A stretch of DNA of 64,000 nucleotides from an uncultured Tessaracoccus sp. (GCF_947286155.1 NZ_CAMYPD010000006.1:1-64000); one strand, 5' to 3'. Shown: positions 8,035 through 17,788, counted from the first letter of the stretch. Notes: generated by a model not told the origin, from the letters alone. A program made the numbers and translations.

Positions 8035-9228
8035 TTACGGCAGGACGCGTACCTTGATGGTGCCGTCGAGGCGTGCGAGCTGTTCGATCATGCCCTCTTC
8101 CGGCGCGCCCTCAACGTCGGTGACTGCGTAGCCGATGTCGTCCTTCGTCGCGAGCGACTGCGCGCCGATGTTCAAATCGCTGTTCGCGAGGATGCGGTTG
8201 AACGCCGCCATCACGCCCGGCACGTTGTGGTGCAGGTGCAGGATGCGACGGTACTTCAGCGGCGTGGTAGCGATCTCGGGCATGTTGACCGACATCGACG
8301 TGGAGCCTTCAAACTCGTAGTCAGCGAATTTTCCGGCCACGTAGCGCCCAATATTCTCCTGGGCTTCCAGCGTCGATCCGCCCACGTGTGGCGTGAGAAT
8401 GACGTTGGGCATCCCCCGCAACACGGACTCGAACTCGGTGCTGCGCTTCTTGGGCTCCTGCGGGAACACATCGATCGCGGCCCCAGACACATGTCCGGAG
8501 GCAAGGGCCGCGTGCAGCGCCTCGTGGTCGACGACATGGCCGCGGCACAGGTTCAAGAACATGGCGCGGGGCTTCATCTTCGCGAATTCGTCGGCGCCGA
8601 AGAACATGGTGTTCTCCGCCCTGCCGTCGACGTGCAGCGTCACCGTGTCGGATTCGGCGAGGAGTTCGTCGAGCGTCTCACAGCGTCGGGCGTTGCCAAG
8701 TGGCAACTTATCGGCGATGTCGTAGTACAACACGCGCATGCCGAACGACTCAGCCAGCACGGACAGCTGCGCGCCGATGTTGCCGTATCCGACGATGCCG
8801 AGCGTGCGTCCACGGATTTCGTGGGAGCCGATCGCCGACTTTTCCCACACGCCGGCGTGCATATTCTGGTTCTTCTCCGCGAGGCGGCGGGCCAGTATCA
8901 CGATCTCCCCGATCACGAGCTCCACGACGGAACGCGTGTTCGAGTAGGGAGCATTGAATACCGGGAGGCCCGCTCGGGATGCGGCCGTGAGATCAATCTG
9001 GTTCGTGCCGATGCAAAACGCACCGATGGCGCGCAGGTCAGGCGCGTTAGCGATGACCTCGTCGGTGACGGTGGTGGTGGAGCGAATACCGAGATAGTGC
9101 ACTCCGCGAAGCGCCTCGACGAGTTCGTCTGGACTGAGCGCCTTCGGACGCGTATCAACCTCGAAACCTCGCTCAGTCAAGATGCGGTGGGCTTCGTCGT
9201 GGATGTTCTCGAGTAGTAGCGCTTTCAC
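8035..9228 (-). CDS. serA: D-3-phosphoglycerate dehydrogenase
   Basis: 397 residues from GTG 9228 (VKALLLENIHDEAH). The longer open frame upstream has no homology and is rejected. The enzyme oxidises 3-phosphoglycerate with NAD+ to begin serine synthesis. Visible are the catalytic-domain start, FCIGTNQIDL, the NAD site GIVGYGNIG (about 150), the TPHVGGST histidine motif, and a C-terminal ACT domain (about 325-397) that senses serine. The length and motifs match the E. coli type, not the mycobacterial form with an extra 150-residue ASB domain. TAGCAT lies eight bases before the GTG and no ribosome site is seen. Confidence 0.94.
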   Translation of the reverse strand: MKALLLENIHDEAHRILTERGFEVDTRPKALSPDELVEALRGVHYLGIRSTTTVTDEVIANAPDLRAIGAFCIGTNQIDLTAASRAGLPVFNAPYSNTRSVVELVIGEIVILARRLAEKNQNMHAGVWEKSAIGSHEIRGRTLGIVGYGNIGAQLSVLAESFGMRVLYYDIADKLPLGNARRCETLDELLAESDTVTLHVDGRAENTMFFGADEFAKMKPRAMFLNLCRGHVVDHEALHAALASGHVSGAAIDVFPQEPKKRSTEFESVLRGMPNVILTPHVGGSTLEAQENIGRYVAGKFADYEFEGSTSMSVNMPEIATTPLKYRRILHLHHNVPGVMAAFNRILANSDLNIGAQSLATKDDIGYAVTDVEGAPEEGMIEQLARLDGTIKVRVLP

Positions 9229-9275
9229 AACTGTGCATGCTAGCTCAGTGCAGCAATGCTCCTCGCGCCCCCGTC

Positions 9276-10007
9276 TCAGAGGCTGAGGGATGAGCGGAGC
9301 AACTCCCGCGTGTATGGGTGCTCCGGGTTCCGGAAAATTGCCTCGACGGGCCCCTCCTCGACGATGCGCCCCTCGGTAACGACAACCACACGCGTGCACA
9401 ACTTCTCGACGGTGGGTAGGTCATGACTGATGATGACCATCGCCAAGTTCCTCGCCCGAGCTTCGTCGTGCAGCACTTGCAGCACCTGGGCGCGAACAAG
9501 CACATCCAGCGCAGACACCGGCTCATCAGCGACGAGCAACTCCGGGTCCGCGATAAGCGCCCGGGCAATAGCGACGCGCTGCCGCTGCCCACCGGAGAGC
9601 TGGTGGGGAAAGCGTCGCGCCAACGACGGATCGAGGCCCACGGATTCCATCAAGGGGGCCAGTTCCTCTTCCTTGGCCCGGCGGTGGAGTGGCTCAGCAA
9701 TGATGGCCCCGACACGCATGCGGGAATTCAGCGACGCGTTCGGGTCCTGATACACCAGCGAGGCCGAGCGGCGAAGCTCATCCAAGCCTTCGCTGAGCGG
9801 ACGGCCCCGAAAACGCACCTCCCCTCTGGAGGGTTGCACCAAGCCGAGCAACATCCGAGCAATCGTGGTCTTCCCCGACCCGGACCTCCCGACGATGCCT
9901 ACCCGCTCCCCTGCGTCGATAGCGAGGTTCACGTCTTGCACCGCGATGAAGGGGGTGCCCCGTCGGCGATAGGTGACCTCCCCATCGACGATCTCAACCA
10001 GCGTCAT
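9276..10007 (-). CDS. Peptide-type ABC importer ATPase (DppF-like)
   Basis: 243 residues from ATG 10007, chosen because it overlaps the preceding TGA (ATGA) and has GGAGAG upstream. Walker A is GRSGSGKTT, signature LSGGQRQRVAIAR, Walker B ELLVADEPVSALD. The signature and the VEAIFRNPEHPYTREL tail are those of oligopeptide/nickel importers, though the C-terminal Cys-rich extension of full DppF is missing, so it is short for the family. It is the last gene of the importer operon. Confidence 0.9.
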   Translation of the reverse strand: MTLVEIVDGEVTYRRRGTPFIAVQDVNLAIDAGERVGIVGRSGSGKTTIARMLLGLVQPSRGEVRFRGRPLSEGLDELRRSASLVYQDPNASLNSRMRVGAIIAEPLHRRAKEEELAPLMESVGLDPSLARRFPHQLSGGQRQRVAIARALIADPELLVADEPVSALDVLVRAQVLQVLHDEARARNLAMVIISHDLPTVEKLCTRVVVVTEGRIVEEGPVEAIFRNPEHPYTRELLRSSLSL

Positions 10008-10759
10008 AGCTCTCCCCTCGCCGCCGCGATCAACCGCGCTGTGTAGTCGCACTGCGGCCGCTCGATAATGCGATCGATGGGGCCTTCCTCGACGATGCGG
10101 CCATCTTGCATGACGATCACCCGCGAGCAGATTTCTTTCACCACCGCGAGGTCGTGCGAGATGAACAGCGCCGAGCGCTGGGTGAGTACCTCATCGAGCA
10201 CGTGCAGAATCTGGCGCTGCACGATCACGTCGAGGGCCGTCGTCGGTTCGTCGCAGATCACTAGGCCGGGTTTGTTGACGATGGCCATGGCAATCAGTGC
10301 TCGCTGCCGTTGCCCGCCAGAGAGCTGATGCGGGTAGGAGTCGGCAATGCGTTCAGGTTCGGTGAAGCCCACTCGGACGAGTTCCTCGACGACGGTGCGG
10401 CGTTTGCCGCTGCGCTGATCGTGGAGCGCGATAACTTCTGCGATTTGCCGGCCGACGCGCATCGTCGGATCAAGCGCGGTCATCGGTTCTTGGAACACCA
10501 TCGAGATGTCAGAACCGCGAAGCTTGCGGTAGTCGCGGTCGCGCATACCGACGAGTTCCCGGCCGTCCCATTGGATGCTGCCACTCACCTGCGCGGTTTC
10601 CGACAGCAGGCCCGCGATCGTGAGCGCCGTCACCGATTTTCCTGAGCCGGATGCCCCAATGATGCCCAACCGCTCGGTGCTACCGACTTCGAACGAGACG
10701 TCGTCGACGACCACCGTCGAACCAAAACGGACGGTCAGCCCTTTCACCACGAGTGTCAT
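10004..10759 (-). CDS. Peptide-type ABC importer ATPase (DppD-like)
   Basis: 251 residues from ATG 10759, which overlaps the permease stop (ATGA). Walker A is GASGSGKSV, signature LSGGQRQRALIAMA, Walker B LVICDEPTTALD. As in OppD/DppD it has the VRVGRQIAEV region and ends near the IERPQCDYTARLI motif. It pairs with the next ATPase to power the two permeases. The upstream extension of the open frame is out of register with the operon and is rejected. Confidence 0.9.
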   Translation of the reverse strand: MTLVVKGLTVRFGSTVVVDDVSFEVGSTERLGIIGASGSGKSVTALTIAGLLSETAQVSGSIQWDGRELVGMRDRDYRKLRGSDISMVFQEPMTALDPTMRVGRQIAEVIALHDQRSGKRRTVVEELVRVGFTEPERIADSYPHQLSGGQRQRALIAMAIVNKPGLVICDEPTTALDVIVQRQILHVLDEVLTQRSALFISHDLAVVKEICSRVIVMQDGRIVEEGPIDRIIERPQCDYTARLIAAARGEL

Positions 10760-11568
10760 GCGCGCTCCCTGAGCTTCGGATCCAGCACATCGCGCAACCC
10801 GTCGCCGAGCAGGTTGAACCCGAGCGTCGCAATGGCGATGGCGAGCCCCGGCCACAGCGCGAGCATGGGCGTCGAGAACAGGTCGTTCTGCGCCTCACGC
10901 AGCATCCGGCCCCATGTGGGCGTGTCCGGCCCGCTCCCGAGCCCCAGATACGACAGACCAGCTTCCGAGAGAATCGCGATGCCGAAGCTCACCGACGCTT
11001 GTACCCACACCGCCGGCGCGATGTTGGGCCAGACATGGCGCCACGCGACGGTAACCGCGCCAACGCCTGCAAGCTTGGCGGCTTCGACGTAGGGCTGGCT
11101 CATCACCTGCAACGTCTCGGCTCGGGTGACGCGCACAAAGGCGGGGATCGTTGAGATTCCGATGGCCATCACGGCCGTCCACGTGGAGCCGCCCAGCGCG
11201 GCGGCGAACAGAATTGCGAGCAGCAGCGCGGGGAATCCGTAGAGCACATCGGCCAGGCGCGCGGGAATCTCCCCCCAGCCTCGCGGCAGCATCGCCGCCG
11301 CCACCCCCATAGGCACGCCGACCACCGCGGCGCCCACCACTGAGAGCACACCGACCAGAATGACGATTTTCGCACCTGCCATGAGTCTGGACAGGACGTC
11401 GGTGCCGTACGCGTCGGTGCCCAGCACATGTGGCCAGCTCGGCCCCAGTAGCGGCTCGGGGCCGTTGGCCGTCGGGCTGAACGGTGTCCACACCAAACCG
11501 ATGCCAGCGACGACGAGCACCAGCGCGATGCATGCGCCGCCGATCCACAGCGATGAGTTCCGCAACAT
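10756..11568 (-). CDS. Peptide-type ABC importer permease (DppC-like)
   Basis: 270 residues from ATG 11568; the frame is open much further upstream but the N-terminal TM and the TGATG overlap fix this start. It has an N-terminal TM (about 8-28), the LGTDAYGTDVLSRLMAGAK motif of DppC/OppC, four to five further TM segments and the EAAKLAGVG coupling helix (EAA loop). It forms the membrane channel with the DppB-like gene. Confidence 0.9.
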   Translation of the reverse strand: MLRNSSLWIGGACIALVLVVAGIGLVWTPFSPTANGPEPLLGPSWPHVLGTDAYGTDVLSRLMAGAKIVILVGVLSVVGAAVVGVPMGVAAAMLPRGWGEIPARLADVLYGFPALLLAILFAAALGGSTWTAVMAIGISTIPAFVRVTRAETLQVMSQPYVEAAKLAGVGAVTVAWRHVWPNIAPAVWVQASVSFGIAILSEAGLSYLGLGSGPDTPTWGRMLREAQNDLFSTPMLALWPGLAIAIATLGFNLLGDGLRDVLDPKLRERA

Positions 11569-12509
11569 CACGCCTCCCGTTTCAGCCGGGGGTCGATGGC
11601 TTGGTAGGTAACGTCGACGATGAAATTGATGAACAGCACCGCCCACACAAGCAGCAGCACGATGCCCTGTACGACGACGAGATCGCGTTGCGTGACGGCG
11701 TACAGCAGTTTGGATCCGAGGCCGGGCAGCGCGAACACCTGCTCGATGATGATGGCGCCGACGAGCAACGTCGCGATCTGCAGGCCGATCACCGTCAACA
11801 GCGAGATGGAGATGTTGCGCATACCGTGACGCCACAGCGCCCCGAGCTTGCCCCAGCCCACGGCGCGCGCGGTGCGGAAGTAGTCAGTGTGCAGCACTTC
11901 GATGACCGCGCTTCGGACATACCTGCTCATCACACTGGCTTGGACGATCGACAGGGCCGCCACCGGAAGCACCAGGTGTGCTGCCCACTGCTCCACTGAT
12001 TGCGTGATGGGCACGTAACCACCCGCCGGCAGCCAACCCAGGTGCACAGCGAACAACACGACGAGCCAGATGCCTGCCCAGAATGCCGGCACCGCGAGCC
12101 CAACCTGGGATAGCGCTGAGACCGTGATGCCGTCGACGTGGCGCCGCCTCACCGCGGCGAAGGCGCCGACGGGCAGCGCAATGACGAGGGAACCGACGGT
12201 CGCCAGCCCCACGAGCCATCCCGACACGCCCAGCGCGGGGAGCACCGTCGCTGTGACTGATCGGCCGCTGATCATCGAGGTGCCGAAATCTCCGACGAGC
12301 ACCCCGCCCAGCCATTCGACGTACCGCACGAAGAAGGGGCGGTTGAGGCCCAGCTCCTCGCGCAGCGCTTCAACGGCTTCGGGCGTCGCGTTCGTGCCCA
12401 AGAGGACGTTGGCGATGTCGCCGGGGAGGAGATTCGTCGCAGCAAAGATCAGTAGCGACGCGAGCAGCAAGCTGCCCGCGAACCATGCGAGCCTGCGAAT
12501 CAGGCGCAT
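11568..12509 (-). CDS. Peptide-type ABC importer permease (DppB-like)
   Basis: 313 residues with the DppB/OppB plan: TM at about 8-28, a periplasmic segment with LREELGLNRPFFVRYVEWL, then five TM segments and the RTARAVGWGKL EAA-type loop. The start ATG 12509 is four bases after the binding-protein stop, so it is co-transcribed. Confidence 0.9.
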   Translation of the reverse strand: MRLIRRLAWFAGSLLLASLLIFAATNLLPGDIANVLLGTNATPEAVEALREELGLNRPFFVRYVEWLGGVLVGDFGTSMISGRSVTATVLPALGVSGWLVGLATVGSLVIALPVGAFAAVRRRHVDGITVSALSQVGLAVPAFWAGIWLVVLFAVHLGWLPAGGYVPITQSVEQWAAHLVLPVAALSIVQASVMSRYVRSAVIEVLHTDYFRTARAVGWGKLGALWRHGMRNISISLLTVIGLQIATLLVGAIIIEQVFALPGLGSKLLYAVTQRDLVVVQGIVLLLVWAVLFINFIVDVTYQAIDPRLKREA

Positions 12510-12513
12510 ATTT

Positions 12514-14031
12514 TCACTCCGACGATGCGATTGTGGTCACGTCGAACGATAGCGAAATCTGGTCTTTCTGAACGCCGGAAATGCTCGGTTTGGTGATGAT
12601 GATGTTGGGCAGCAGGAACAGCCAATCCGCGGCTGCGTCCTCGGCCAGCAGCCGGGCTGCCTCCTTCTGCTTGGAGATGAACTCGTCTTCGGAGCCCTGG
12701 TCGGCTTCTTCCATGAGCTTCGCAAACGCAGGGTTGGCGTAGCTGGCGTAGTTGTCGGAGGCGTACATCTTGAGGTCGCGCGGCTCGACGTGAGCAACGA
12801 TCGTCATGTCGTAATCGCCCTTGGTGAAGACGAGGTCCAGCCACCGGCTGAATTCCAGCTCCTCGATCTTCACGGTGATGCCGACGTCGGCGAGCTGCGA
12901 CTGGATGGAGCGCGCGGCAGCGGTGGCGTAGGGCACCGTCGGGACGCGTAGACGCAGGGTGAGCCCGCTCGCCTCTCCCGCTTGTGCGAGCAGTTCCTTG
13001 GCCTTGGCGGGATCGTGCGGATAGGTCTGGCTCAGATCTTCATACCAAGGTTCGGTGGGAGGAACCATCGAACCGATGAGCGCGCCCTTGCCGCCCCAGG
13101 CCGAATTGATGACCGCCTGCCTATCGATGGCATGGTTGATGGCCTGACGTACTTCCTTCTTCGCCAGCGCGGGGTTCTGGTGGTTGAAGGTGAGGACCAC
13201 TTCGCCGTCGGTGTACCCTTCGAGCACGGTGAAGCGGGACTTGTCGGAGAACTGGCCCAGCGCCTGCGGCACCGTGAGGTTTGAGACGATGTCGAGTTGG
13301 CCCGAGAGCATGGCGGTGTTCATAGCGTTCGGGTCTGCATAGAAGCGGAAGTTGACCTCGTCGAAGTGGGGCGGCGTGCCCCAGTAGTTCTCGTTGCGCA
13401 CCAACTGCACCAGCGAACCTGGCTCCCACTTCCCCAGCTCGTACGGCCCGGAGCCCGCGGGGGTTTGGTTGAGTGACTTCACGTCGGCGTCGGGGTTGAC
13501 GACGATGCCGCCCGTGGATGAGAGTGCGGAGAGGAAGAAGTTGGAGCGGGTAGCAAGTTCGAGCTCGACGGTCTGCGTATCCACCGCGCGTGCCGCTTTG
13601 AGCGGGGCGAAGTCGGCCTTGACCTGGTTCTTGCCCTCGCCGTCGATAATGCGCTGGAAGCTCTGCGCCACAGCGTCAGCGGTGACGGGCGAACCGTCGG
13701 CAAACTTTGCCGCCTTGTCGAGATGGAAAGTGTAGGTGAGTCCGTCGTCGGAAATCTGCCAGTCCGTGGCAAGCAGCGGCTGCACCTCGCGGTCGGGGCC
13801 GAGCTTCACCAGAGTTTCGTACACGTTGTACAGGAGCACGAACGGCGTTCCGGCACCATCGACGGTGATCATGTCCATGCCGTTGGGTTCCACGGTGGCG
13901 CCGATCTCAACAGCTTTGGCCTCGTTCGCCGGTTTCTCACCAGTTCCGCCAGTTGAGCCGCCCGAACATGCTGCCACCAAGACGACGGCCAACAGCACTG
14001 AAACAAGGTTGAGAAGGCGACGAGCCCGCAT
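12514..14031 (-). CDS. Solute-binding lipoprotein, family 5 (peptide/nickel type)
   Basis: 505 residues from ATG 14031, which has GCAGGAG seven bases upstream; an ATG 24 bases earlier lacks a ribosome site. A lipoprotein signal ends at the lipobox VAAC, followed by a Gly/Ser linker. The SBP_bac_5 domain covers the rest, with YETLVKLGPDREVQPLLATD near the front, as in oligopeptide-binding proteins. It captures substrate outside and feeds the permeases encoded next. Substrate is not readable from sequence; there is no adjacent peptidase or metal enzyme to guide it. Confidence 0.9.
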   Translation of the reverse strand: MRARRLLNLVSVLLAVVLVAACSGGSTGGTGEKPANEAKAVEIGATVEPNGMDMITVDGAGTPFVLLYNVYETLVKLGPDREVQPLLATDWQISDDGLTYTFHLDKAAKFADGSPVTADAVAQSFQRIIDGEGKNQVKADFAPLKAARAVDTQTVELELATRSNFFLSALSSTGGIVVNPDADVKSLNQTPAGSGPYELGKWEPGSLVQLVRNENYWGTPPHFDEVNFRFYADPNAMNTAMLSGQLDIVSNLTVPQALGQFSDKSRFTVLEGYTDGEVVLTFNHQNPALAKKEVRQAINHAIDRQAVINSAWGGKGALIGSMVPPTEPWYEDLSQTYPHDPAKAKELLAQAGEASGLTLRLRVPTVPYATAAARSIQSQLADVGITVKIEELEFSRWLDLVFTKGDYDMTIVAHVEPRDLKMYASDNYASYANPAFAKLMEEADQGSEDEFISKQKEAARLLAEDAAADWLFLLPNIIITKPSISGVQKDQISLSFDVTTIASSE

Positions 14032-14128
14032 AGTGCAACTCCTGCATGTGGTCAATAGGTCCGCATCAGTCTAACCGCACTCTCCCACAACCACCTGCCT
14101 GACTCCGCGCAGGCAAGCGGAAATAGCA

Positions 14129-14165
14129 CGGGAGGGCGTTGAGCTTCCTACCCAACGCCCTCCCG
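14129..14165 (-). terminator. Terminator after the DUF4870 gene
   Basis: A perfect 13-bp GC-rich stem (14129-14141 with 14153-14165) lies 14 bases after the stop at 14180 on the minus strand. It separates that gene from the importer operon. Confidence 0.65.
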
Positions 14166-14179
14166 AAGATGGCGTGTAG

Positions 14180-14569
14180 TTACTTCACCAAGCGCAGCGC
14201 GAATGGGTAGCGGTAAGCCTCGCCCTTATTCGCTGCGAGGCCAGCGAGGATGCAGAAGACGAGATTGAGAATACCGATGATCCACGCGGTGATGATGCCG
14301 ACAAACACGAATGCCAGCACGCCAGAGATGGCATACCCGATAGCAACCGTGATCTGGAAGTTGAGCGCTTCTTTGGCCTGATCAGTGCTGAATGCCTTAC
14401 GGGGGTCGTCCTTGTTGACCAACCAGAGGATCAGGGGCCCGACGAAAGCAGTGACGATGCCCAGCAGATGAGCAAGCATCGCCATGGTGTTTTCCGACGA
14501 GTTGCCCTGCGGCTGGTAACCGCCTGGATGGGGGTTGTTGGGCGGCGGGAAATCGTTCGCCTGGGACAT
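14180..14569 (-). CDS. DUF4870 membrane protein
   Basis: 129 residues from ATG 14569, with AGGAGACGTCC upstream. A Pro/Asn/Gln-rich cytosolic head (1-28) precedes three hydrophobic segments (about 30-50, 72-95, 97-117). The HLLGIVTAF, LWLVNKDDPR and QAKEALNFQI motifs are those of DUF4870 (Tic20-like) proteins. Function is unknown. It has its own terminator and stands alone. Confidence 0.88.
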   Translation of the reverse strand: MSQANDFPPPNNPHPGGYQPQGNSSENTMAMLAHLLGIVTAFVGPLILWLVNKDDPRKAFSTDQAKEALNFQITVAIGYAISGVLAFVFVGIITAWIIGILNLVFCILAGLAANKGEAYRYPFALRLVK

Positions 14570-14715
14570 GGACGTCTCCTTCTCTTCTTCAATAGCCGGG
14601 GTGCACAGCACATTGCTGGTTCCCCCTATCAATCCATGATACTGGAAGTAGGAGGCATCGTCGTGATGAACACACTGGAAGTGCCGCAGATGCACAAGTG
14701 AACCGAGCTCAGCCT

Positions 14716-15948
14716 TCAACGTTGCAACGCTGTCACTGGCTCGACTCTGGCGGCTCGCATGGCAGGGTAGATGCCTGCGATGAGCCCCGTGAACAGACCC
14801 ACCAGCGGTGTGACCAGCAGCCACGACGGCATCACTGCCGTCCATTGCCGTATCGCGCATACGGCAACGACGACTCCGATTCCCACAGGTGTGCCAATCA
14901 AGCCACCGATCAGACCCAGCACGCTCGATTCCCCCACGAATTGGGCAGCGATGTGAACCGGTCTCGCTCCCAGTGCACGTCGCAGTCCAACCTCCGGCAC
15001 CCGCTCCATCACGGACACTGTCGTCGAGTTCGCAATGCCGAAGGCACCAACCAACAGCGTAATACCTGCGAGGCCCAGAAAGAGCGCACCCAAGTCACCG
15101 CCCACTCGTTCCTGCAGCTGACGCGGATCAGGAGGTGTGCTCACCTTGAGGCTGTCCATTGCCTCGGGCCGGAGCGCGTACGGGACCTGCTGCCCCACCA
15201 CCGAGGCGGCACCAACCCGAACGTCCAGCGTCATCCATCCAGGATCCTGCATCGGTGGCCCCCACAGTTGCTGAGCGGTGGTGGTGGGGATCATGACGCT
15301 GGCCATCATCGTCGTGTTGCGTTTGACGTCAGCGACGATACCGATAACGGCGAAGGGTTGACCTTCGATGAAGACGTGAACGTCTTCTTGGGCGCCGTTG
15401 ATGCCGAGCTGGCGGGCGGCGACGGAACCGACGACAGCCACGTTGCAGGCCCGCTGGAGGCAGAAGCGGTCGAAAGTGCGGCCCCACCCCATCGTGGCGC
15501 GACTGGCTTCGAGCAAGCCGTCGCTGATGGCGACGACTTCGACGGCGTCGGGTTGGGGGCCGAGTTGGCCGCGCAGGGGTGTCTTGCCGACGGCTCGTGC
15601 TTCGGTGACCGGGACGCGCCAGGCGTAGCCGGCGTGTTCGACGCCGTTGATCCGGGCGACTCGATCCTTGGCTTCGAGCGTGAAGGGGGTGCCGGCGGCG
15701 GCCCCCTCGACGGGGTTGACTTCGATGCCGGTCGCGCGGAGTTCAGTGAAGCGTTCCGAAATCTGTCCTTGAGCGCTGGTGGTCAGGCCGAGGACGGCGA
15801 CGAGTGTCGCGATGCCCAGAACGGTTCCGACGAGGGTGAGCGCCACTCGCATGGGGCGTGCCCCGACCCCGACGACGACTTCAGCGAACCAGCGCCGCCA
15901 GGTGAGCCGCGATGTCGGCATCGCAGTGGCTTGCTGTTGCGTGGTCAC
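14716..15948 (-). CDS. MacB/FtsX-type ABC exporter permease
   Basis: 410 residues from GTG 15948, which overlaps the ATPase stop (GTGA); ATG 15921 is the alternative. An N-terminal TM (about 35-57) is followed by a large periplasmic-type domain (MacB_PCD, about 58-270) and three C-terminal TM segments with the VGLRRALGAR loop of the FtsX superfamily. These permeases move peptides, lipids or drugs from the outer face of the membrane. It ends the five-gene operon that begins with the I36-like secreted protein at 19206. Confidence 0.88.
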   Translation of the reverse strand: MTTQQQATAMPTSRLTWRRWFAEVVVGVGARPMRVALTLVGTVLGIATLVAVLGLTTSAQGQISERFTELRATGIEVNPVEGAAAGTPFTLEAKDRVARINGVEHAGYAWRVPVTEARAVGKTPLRGQLGPQPDAVEVVAISDGLLEASRATMGWGRTFDRFCLQRACNVAVVGSVAARQLGINGAQEDVHVFIEGQPFAVIGIVADVKRNTTMMASVMIPTTTAQQLWGPPMQDPGWMTLDVRVGAASVVGQQVPYALRPEAMDSLKVSTPPDPRQLQERVGGDLGALFLGLAGITLLVGAFGIANSTTVSVMERVPEVGLRRALGARPVHIAAQFVGESSVLGLIGGLIGTPVGIGVVVAVCAIRQWTAVMPSWLLVTPLVGLFTGLIAGIYPAMRAARVEPVTALQR

Positions 15949-16631
15949 GACTCGTACACCACCCCGTCGCTCACGTGCAGGACGCGTTGGGCCCGGTGAG
16001 CGACATCGTCGGAGTGGGTGATGGTGATGAGAGTCTGGCCCTCGGCGTGGAGCGAATCGAACACGTCGAGCACGTCGGCGCTGGTGCGGGAGTCGAGGTT
16101 CCCGGTCGGTTCGTCGCACAGCAGCAGCCTTGGGCGCATCACGAGTGCTCTGGCGATCGCCACGCGCTGCCGCTCGCCACCCGAGAGGGTCGATGGTAGG
16201 GCTCCGACCCGATGGGACAAACCGACCCTGCCCAACGCTTCCTCGGCACGGGTCAGAATCTCCTTGTTGCTGAGGGCATGGCCGCCGTAGAGGGCCCCCA
16301 TCGCGACGTTCGCGATGGCAGGGCGGTCGTTGAGCAGATGGAAGGCCTGGAACACGATGCCGATCCACTGGGCGCGGATCCCCGCCGCGGCGCGTTCGTC
16401 CAGGGAGCCGATGTCGACCTCGTCGAACCGGTAGCGACCTGCCGTGGGCGTGGTGAGCAGCCCGAGGACGTTGAGCAGAGTGGACTTACCAGCCCCCGAT
16501 GCGCCCATGATCGCGAGATACTCGCCGCCGTGGACGCGGAAGGTGGCGTCGCGGAGCGCCACCACCTCGGGCGGTCCGGGGTAGCGGCGCTCGATCCCTT
16601 CCAGCTCGATGAGCGCGGACACTTCACTCAC
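15945..16631 (-). CDS. MacB/LolD-type ABC ATPase
   Basis: 228 residues. Walker A GASGAGKST, signature LSGGERQR, Walker B LLLCDEPTGNLD, H-loop ITHSDD. The TGNLD form is typical of LolD/MacB ATPases that drive mechanotransmission exporters. GTG 16631 overlaps the adaptor stop (GTGA), so it is translationally coupled. Confidence 0.92.
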   Translation of the reverse strand: MSEVSALIELEGIERRYPGPPEVVALRDATFRVHGGEYLAIMGASGAGKSTLLNVLGLLTTPTAGRYRFDEVDIGSLDERAAAGIRAQWIGIVFQAFHLLNDRPAIANVAMGALYGGHALSNKEILTRAEEALGRVGLSHRVGALPSTLSGGERQRVAIARALVMRPRLLLCDEPTGNLDSRTSADVLDVFDSLHAEGQTLITITHSDDVAHRAQRVLHVSDGVVYES

Positions 16632-17785
16632 TTCCCGGCCAGCCCGGGGCCGCTGACCACCACCTGGTCCCCCTCATGCAGGGCCTGTTGACCCTGCACG
16701 GCGGACACGGTGGCGATGCCCCCGACGATGTCACCGACCTGGACTTCCACGATCTCGTGTTTGCCCTGTGCATCCACGCGCACGACGACCGTGCCCCCGT
16801 CTGCGCGGGCGAAGATCGCGGGTACCGGCACACCCAGCGAAGACTGCTCCTTCCCCTTCTGGGCGATGGTGACCTTCACGTCCTGCCCGTTCGTGGCCGC
16901 CTCGAGCGCGCCTTCCGGCTGGAGCGTCACCGTCGACTCCTCGAGCGTCGCGCCTACGGCGACCTTCGCCACGACCGCCTTGATCGTCTGGCCGTTGCCG
17001 AGATCCACTTCCGCAGCGCTGCCCTCGCTGATCGTGGCCGCATCCGAGGCTGGCACCTTGGCCACGATCCGGGACTCGCCCGAGGCCAGCGTGACCAGCG
17101 GCTCCTTGTCCGACGGGGCCCCGACCCGCGTCATCACCGACAACACGGCCGCCGTCGGCTTCGAGACGAACACGACTTCCCGCAGATCCATGCCACCACC
17201 CGACGGGGGCGCGTACCGCGCCCGCTCATACAAGCCACGAATCCCCTGCGAACTCTGCTCGGTGAACGTCGCGCCGTCAGTGTGCGGCAGCCCCAACGCC
17301 TTGAGTGCCGCGTTCACGGCCGCCGCATCCGGCCCCGAATCGCCCACCTTGAGATCCCGGTAGGCCGGGAAATCGCCCTGCAACAAGAACACCGGCCGCC
17401 CGGACACCTCGACCACGACACTGCCGAGCTCGATCGTCGCCCCCGGCGTGACCGCAACCTTCGTCACCACCGACTTCGCCTCAGACGACTGGATCGGCCC
17501 CACATTGAGCGTCTGGCCGATCTCCACCAGCCCACGCGCGATCAGCGACCCCGTACGCTGCTGCGCACTCACCGATGCCGTGATCACGGACTGCTCCGGT
17601 GGCGCCACATCCGCGATACGCTGCGCCGGCGAACGCACCAGAGAACCGAGCAGGAACCCCGCCAGCATCGCCACCACCGCCACGACCACCAGCACCACGA
17701 AGTTGCGCTGCGAGCGACGCATCGCACGAACAGGCGCCCCCGCATTCTGCTGCCTCCGCGCGTAGGACCCACTTGCCTCGCTCAA
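16628..17785 (-). CDS. Membrane-anchored adaptor with peptidoglycan-binding-like domain
   Basis: 385 residues from TTG 17785, which follows AAGGAGGAG. One TM anchor (about 27-50) is followed by a HlyD/MacA-like barrel in two halves, split by a PG_binding_1-like helical segment (about 155-205, GPDAAAVNAALKALG). The tail has VVRVDAQGKHEIVEVQVGDIVGG, as in MacA-type adaptors. This plan is common in actinobacterial three-part exporters, where the adaptor reaches into the cell wall. The stop of the upstream lipoprotein gene lies within its ribosome site. Confidence 0.82.
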   Translation of the reverse strand: MSEASGSYARRQQNAGAPVRAMRRSQRNFVVLVVVAVVAMLAGFLLGSLVRSPAQRIADVAPPEQSVITASVSAQQRTGSLIARGLVEIGQTLNVGPIQSSEAKSVVTKVAVTPGATIELGSVVVEVSGRPVFLLQGDFPAYRDLKVGDSGPDAAAVNAALKALGLPHTDGATFTEQSSQGIRGLYERARYAPPSGGGMDLREVVFVSKPTAAVLSVMTRVGAPSDKEPLVTLASGESRIVAKVPASDAATISEGSAAEVDLGNGQTIKAVVAKVAVGATLEESTVTLQPEGALEAATNGQDVKVTIAQKGKEQSSLGVPVPAIFARADGGTVVVRVDAQGKHEIVEVQVGDIVGGIATVSAVQGQQALHEGDQVVVSGPGLAGK

Positions 17786-17788
17786 CGA

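Noticed and set aside
9229..9399. N-terminal extension of serA from an upstream start
   Set aside because: Those 57 residues show no homology to SerA; GTG 9228 begins the conserved sequence.
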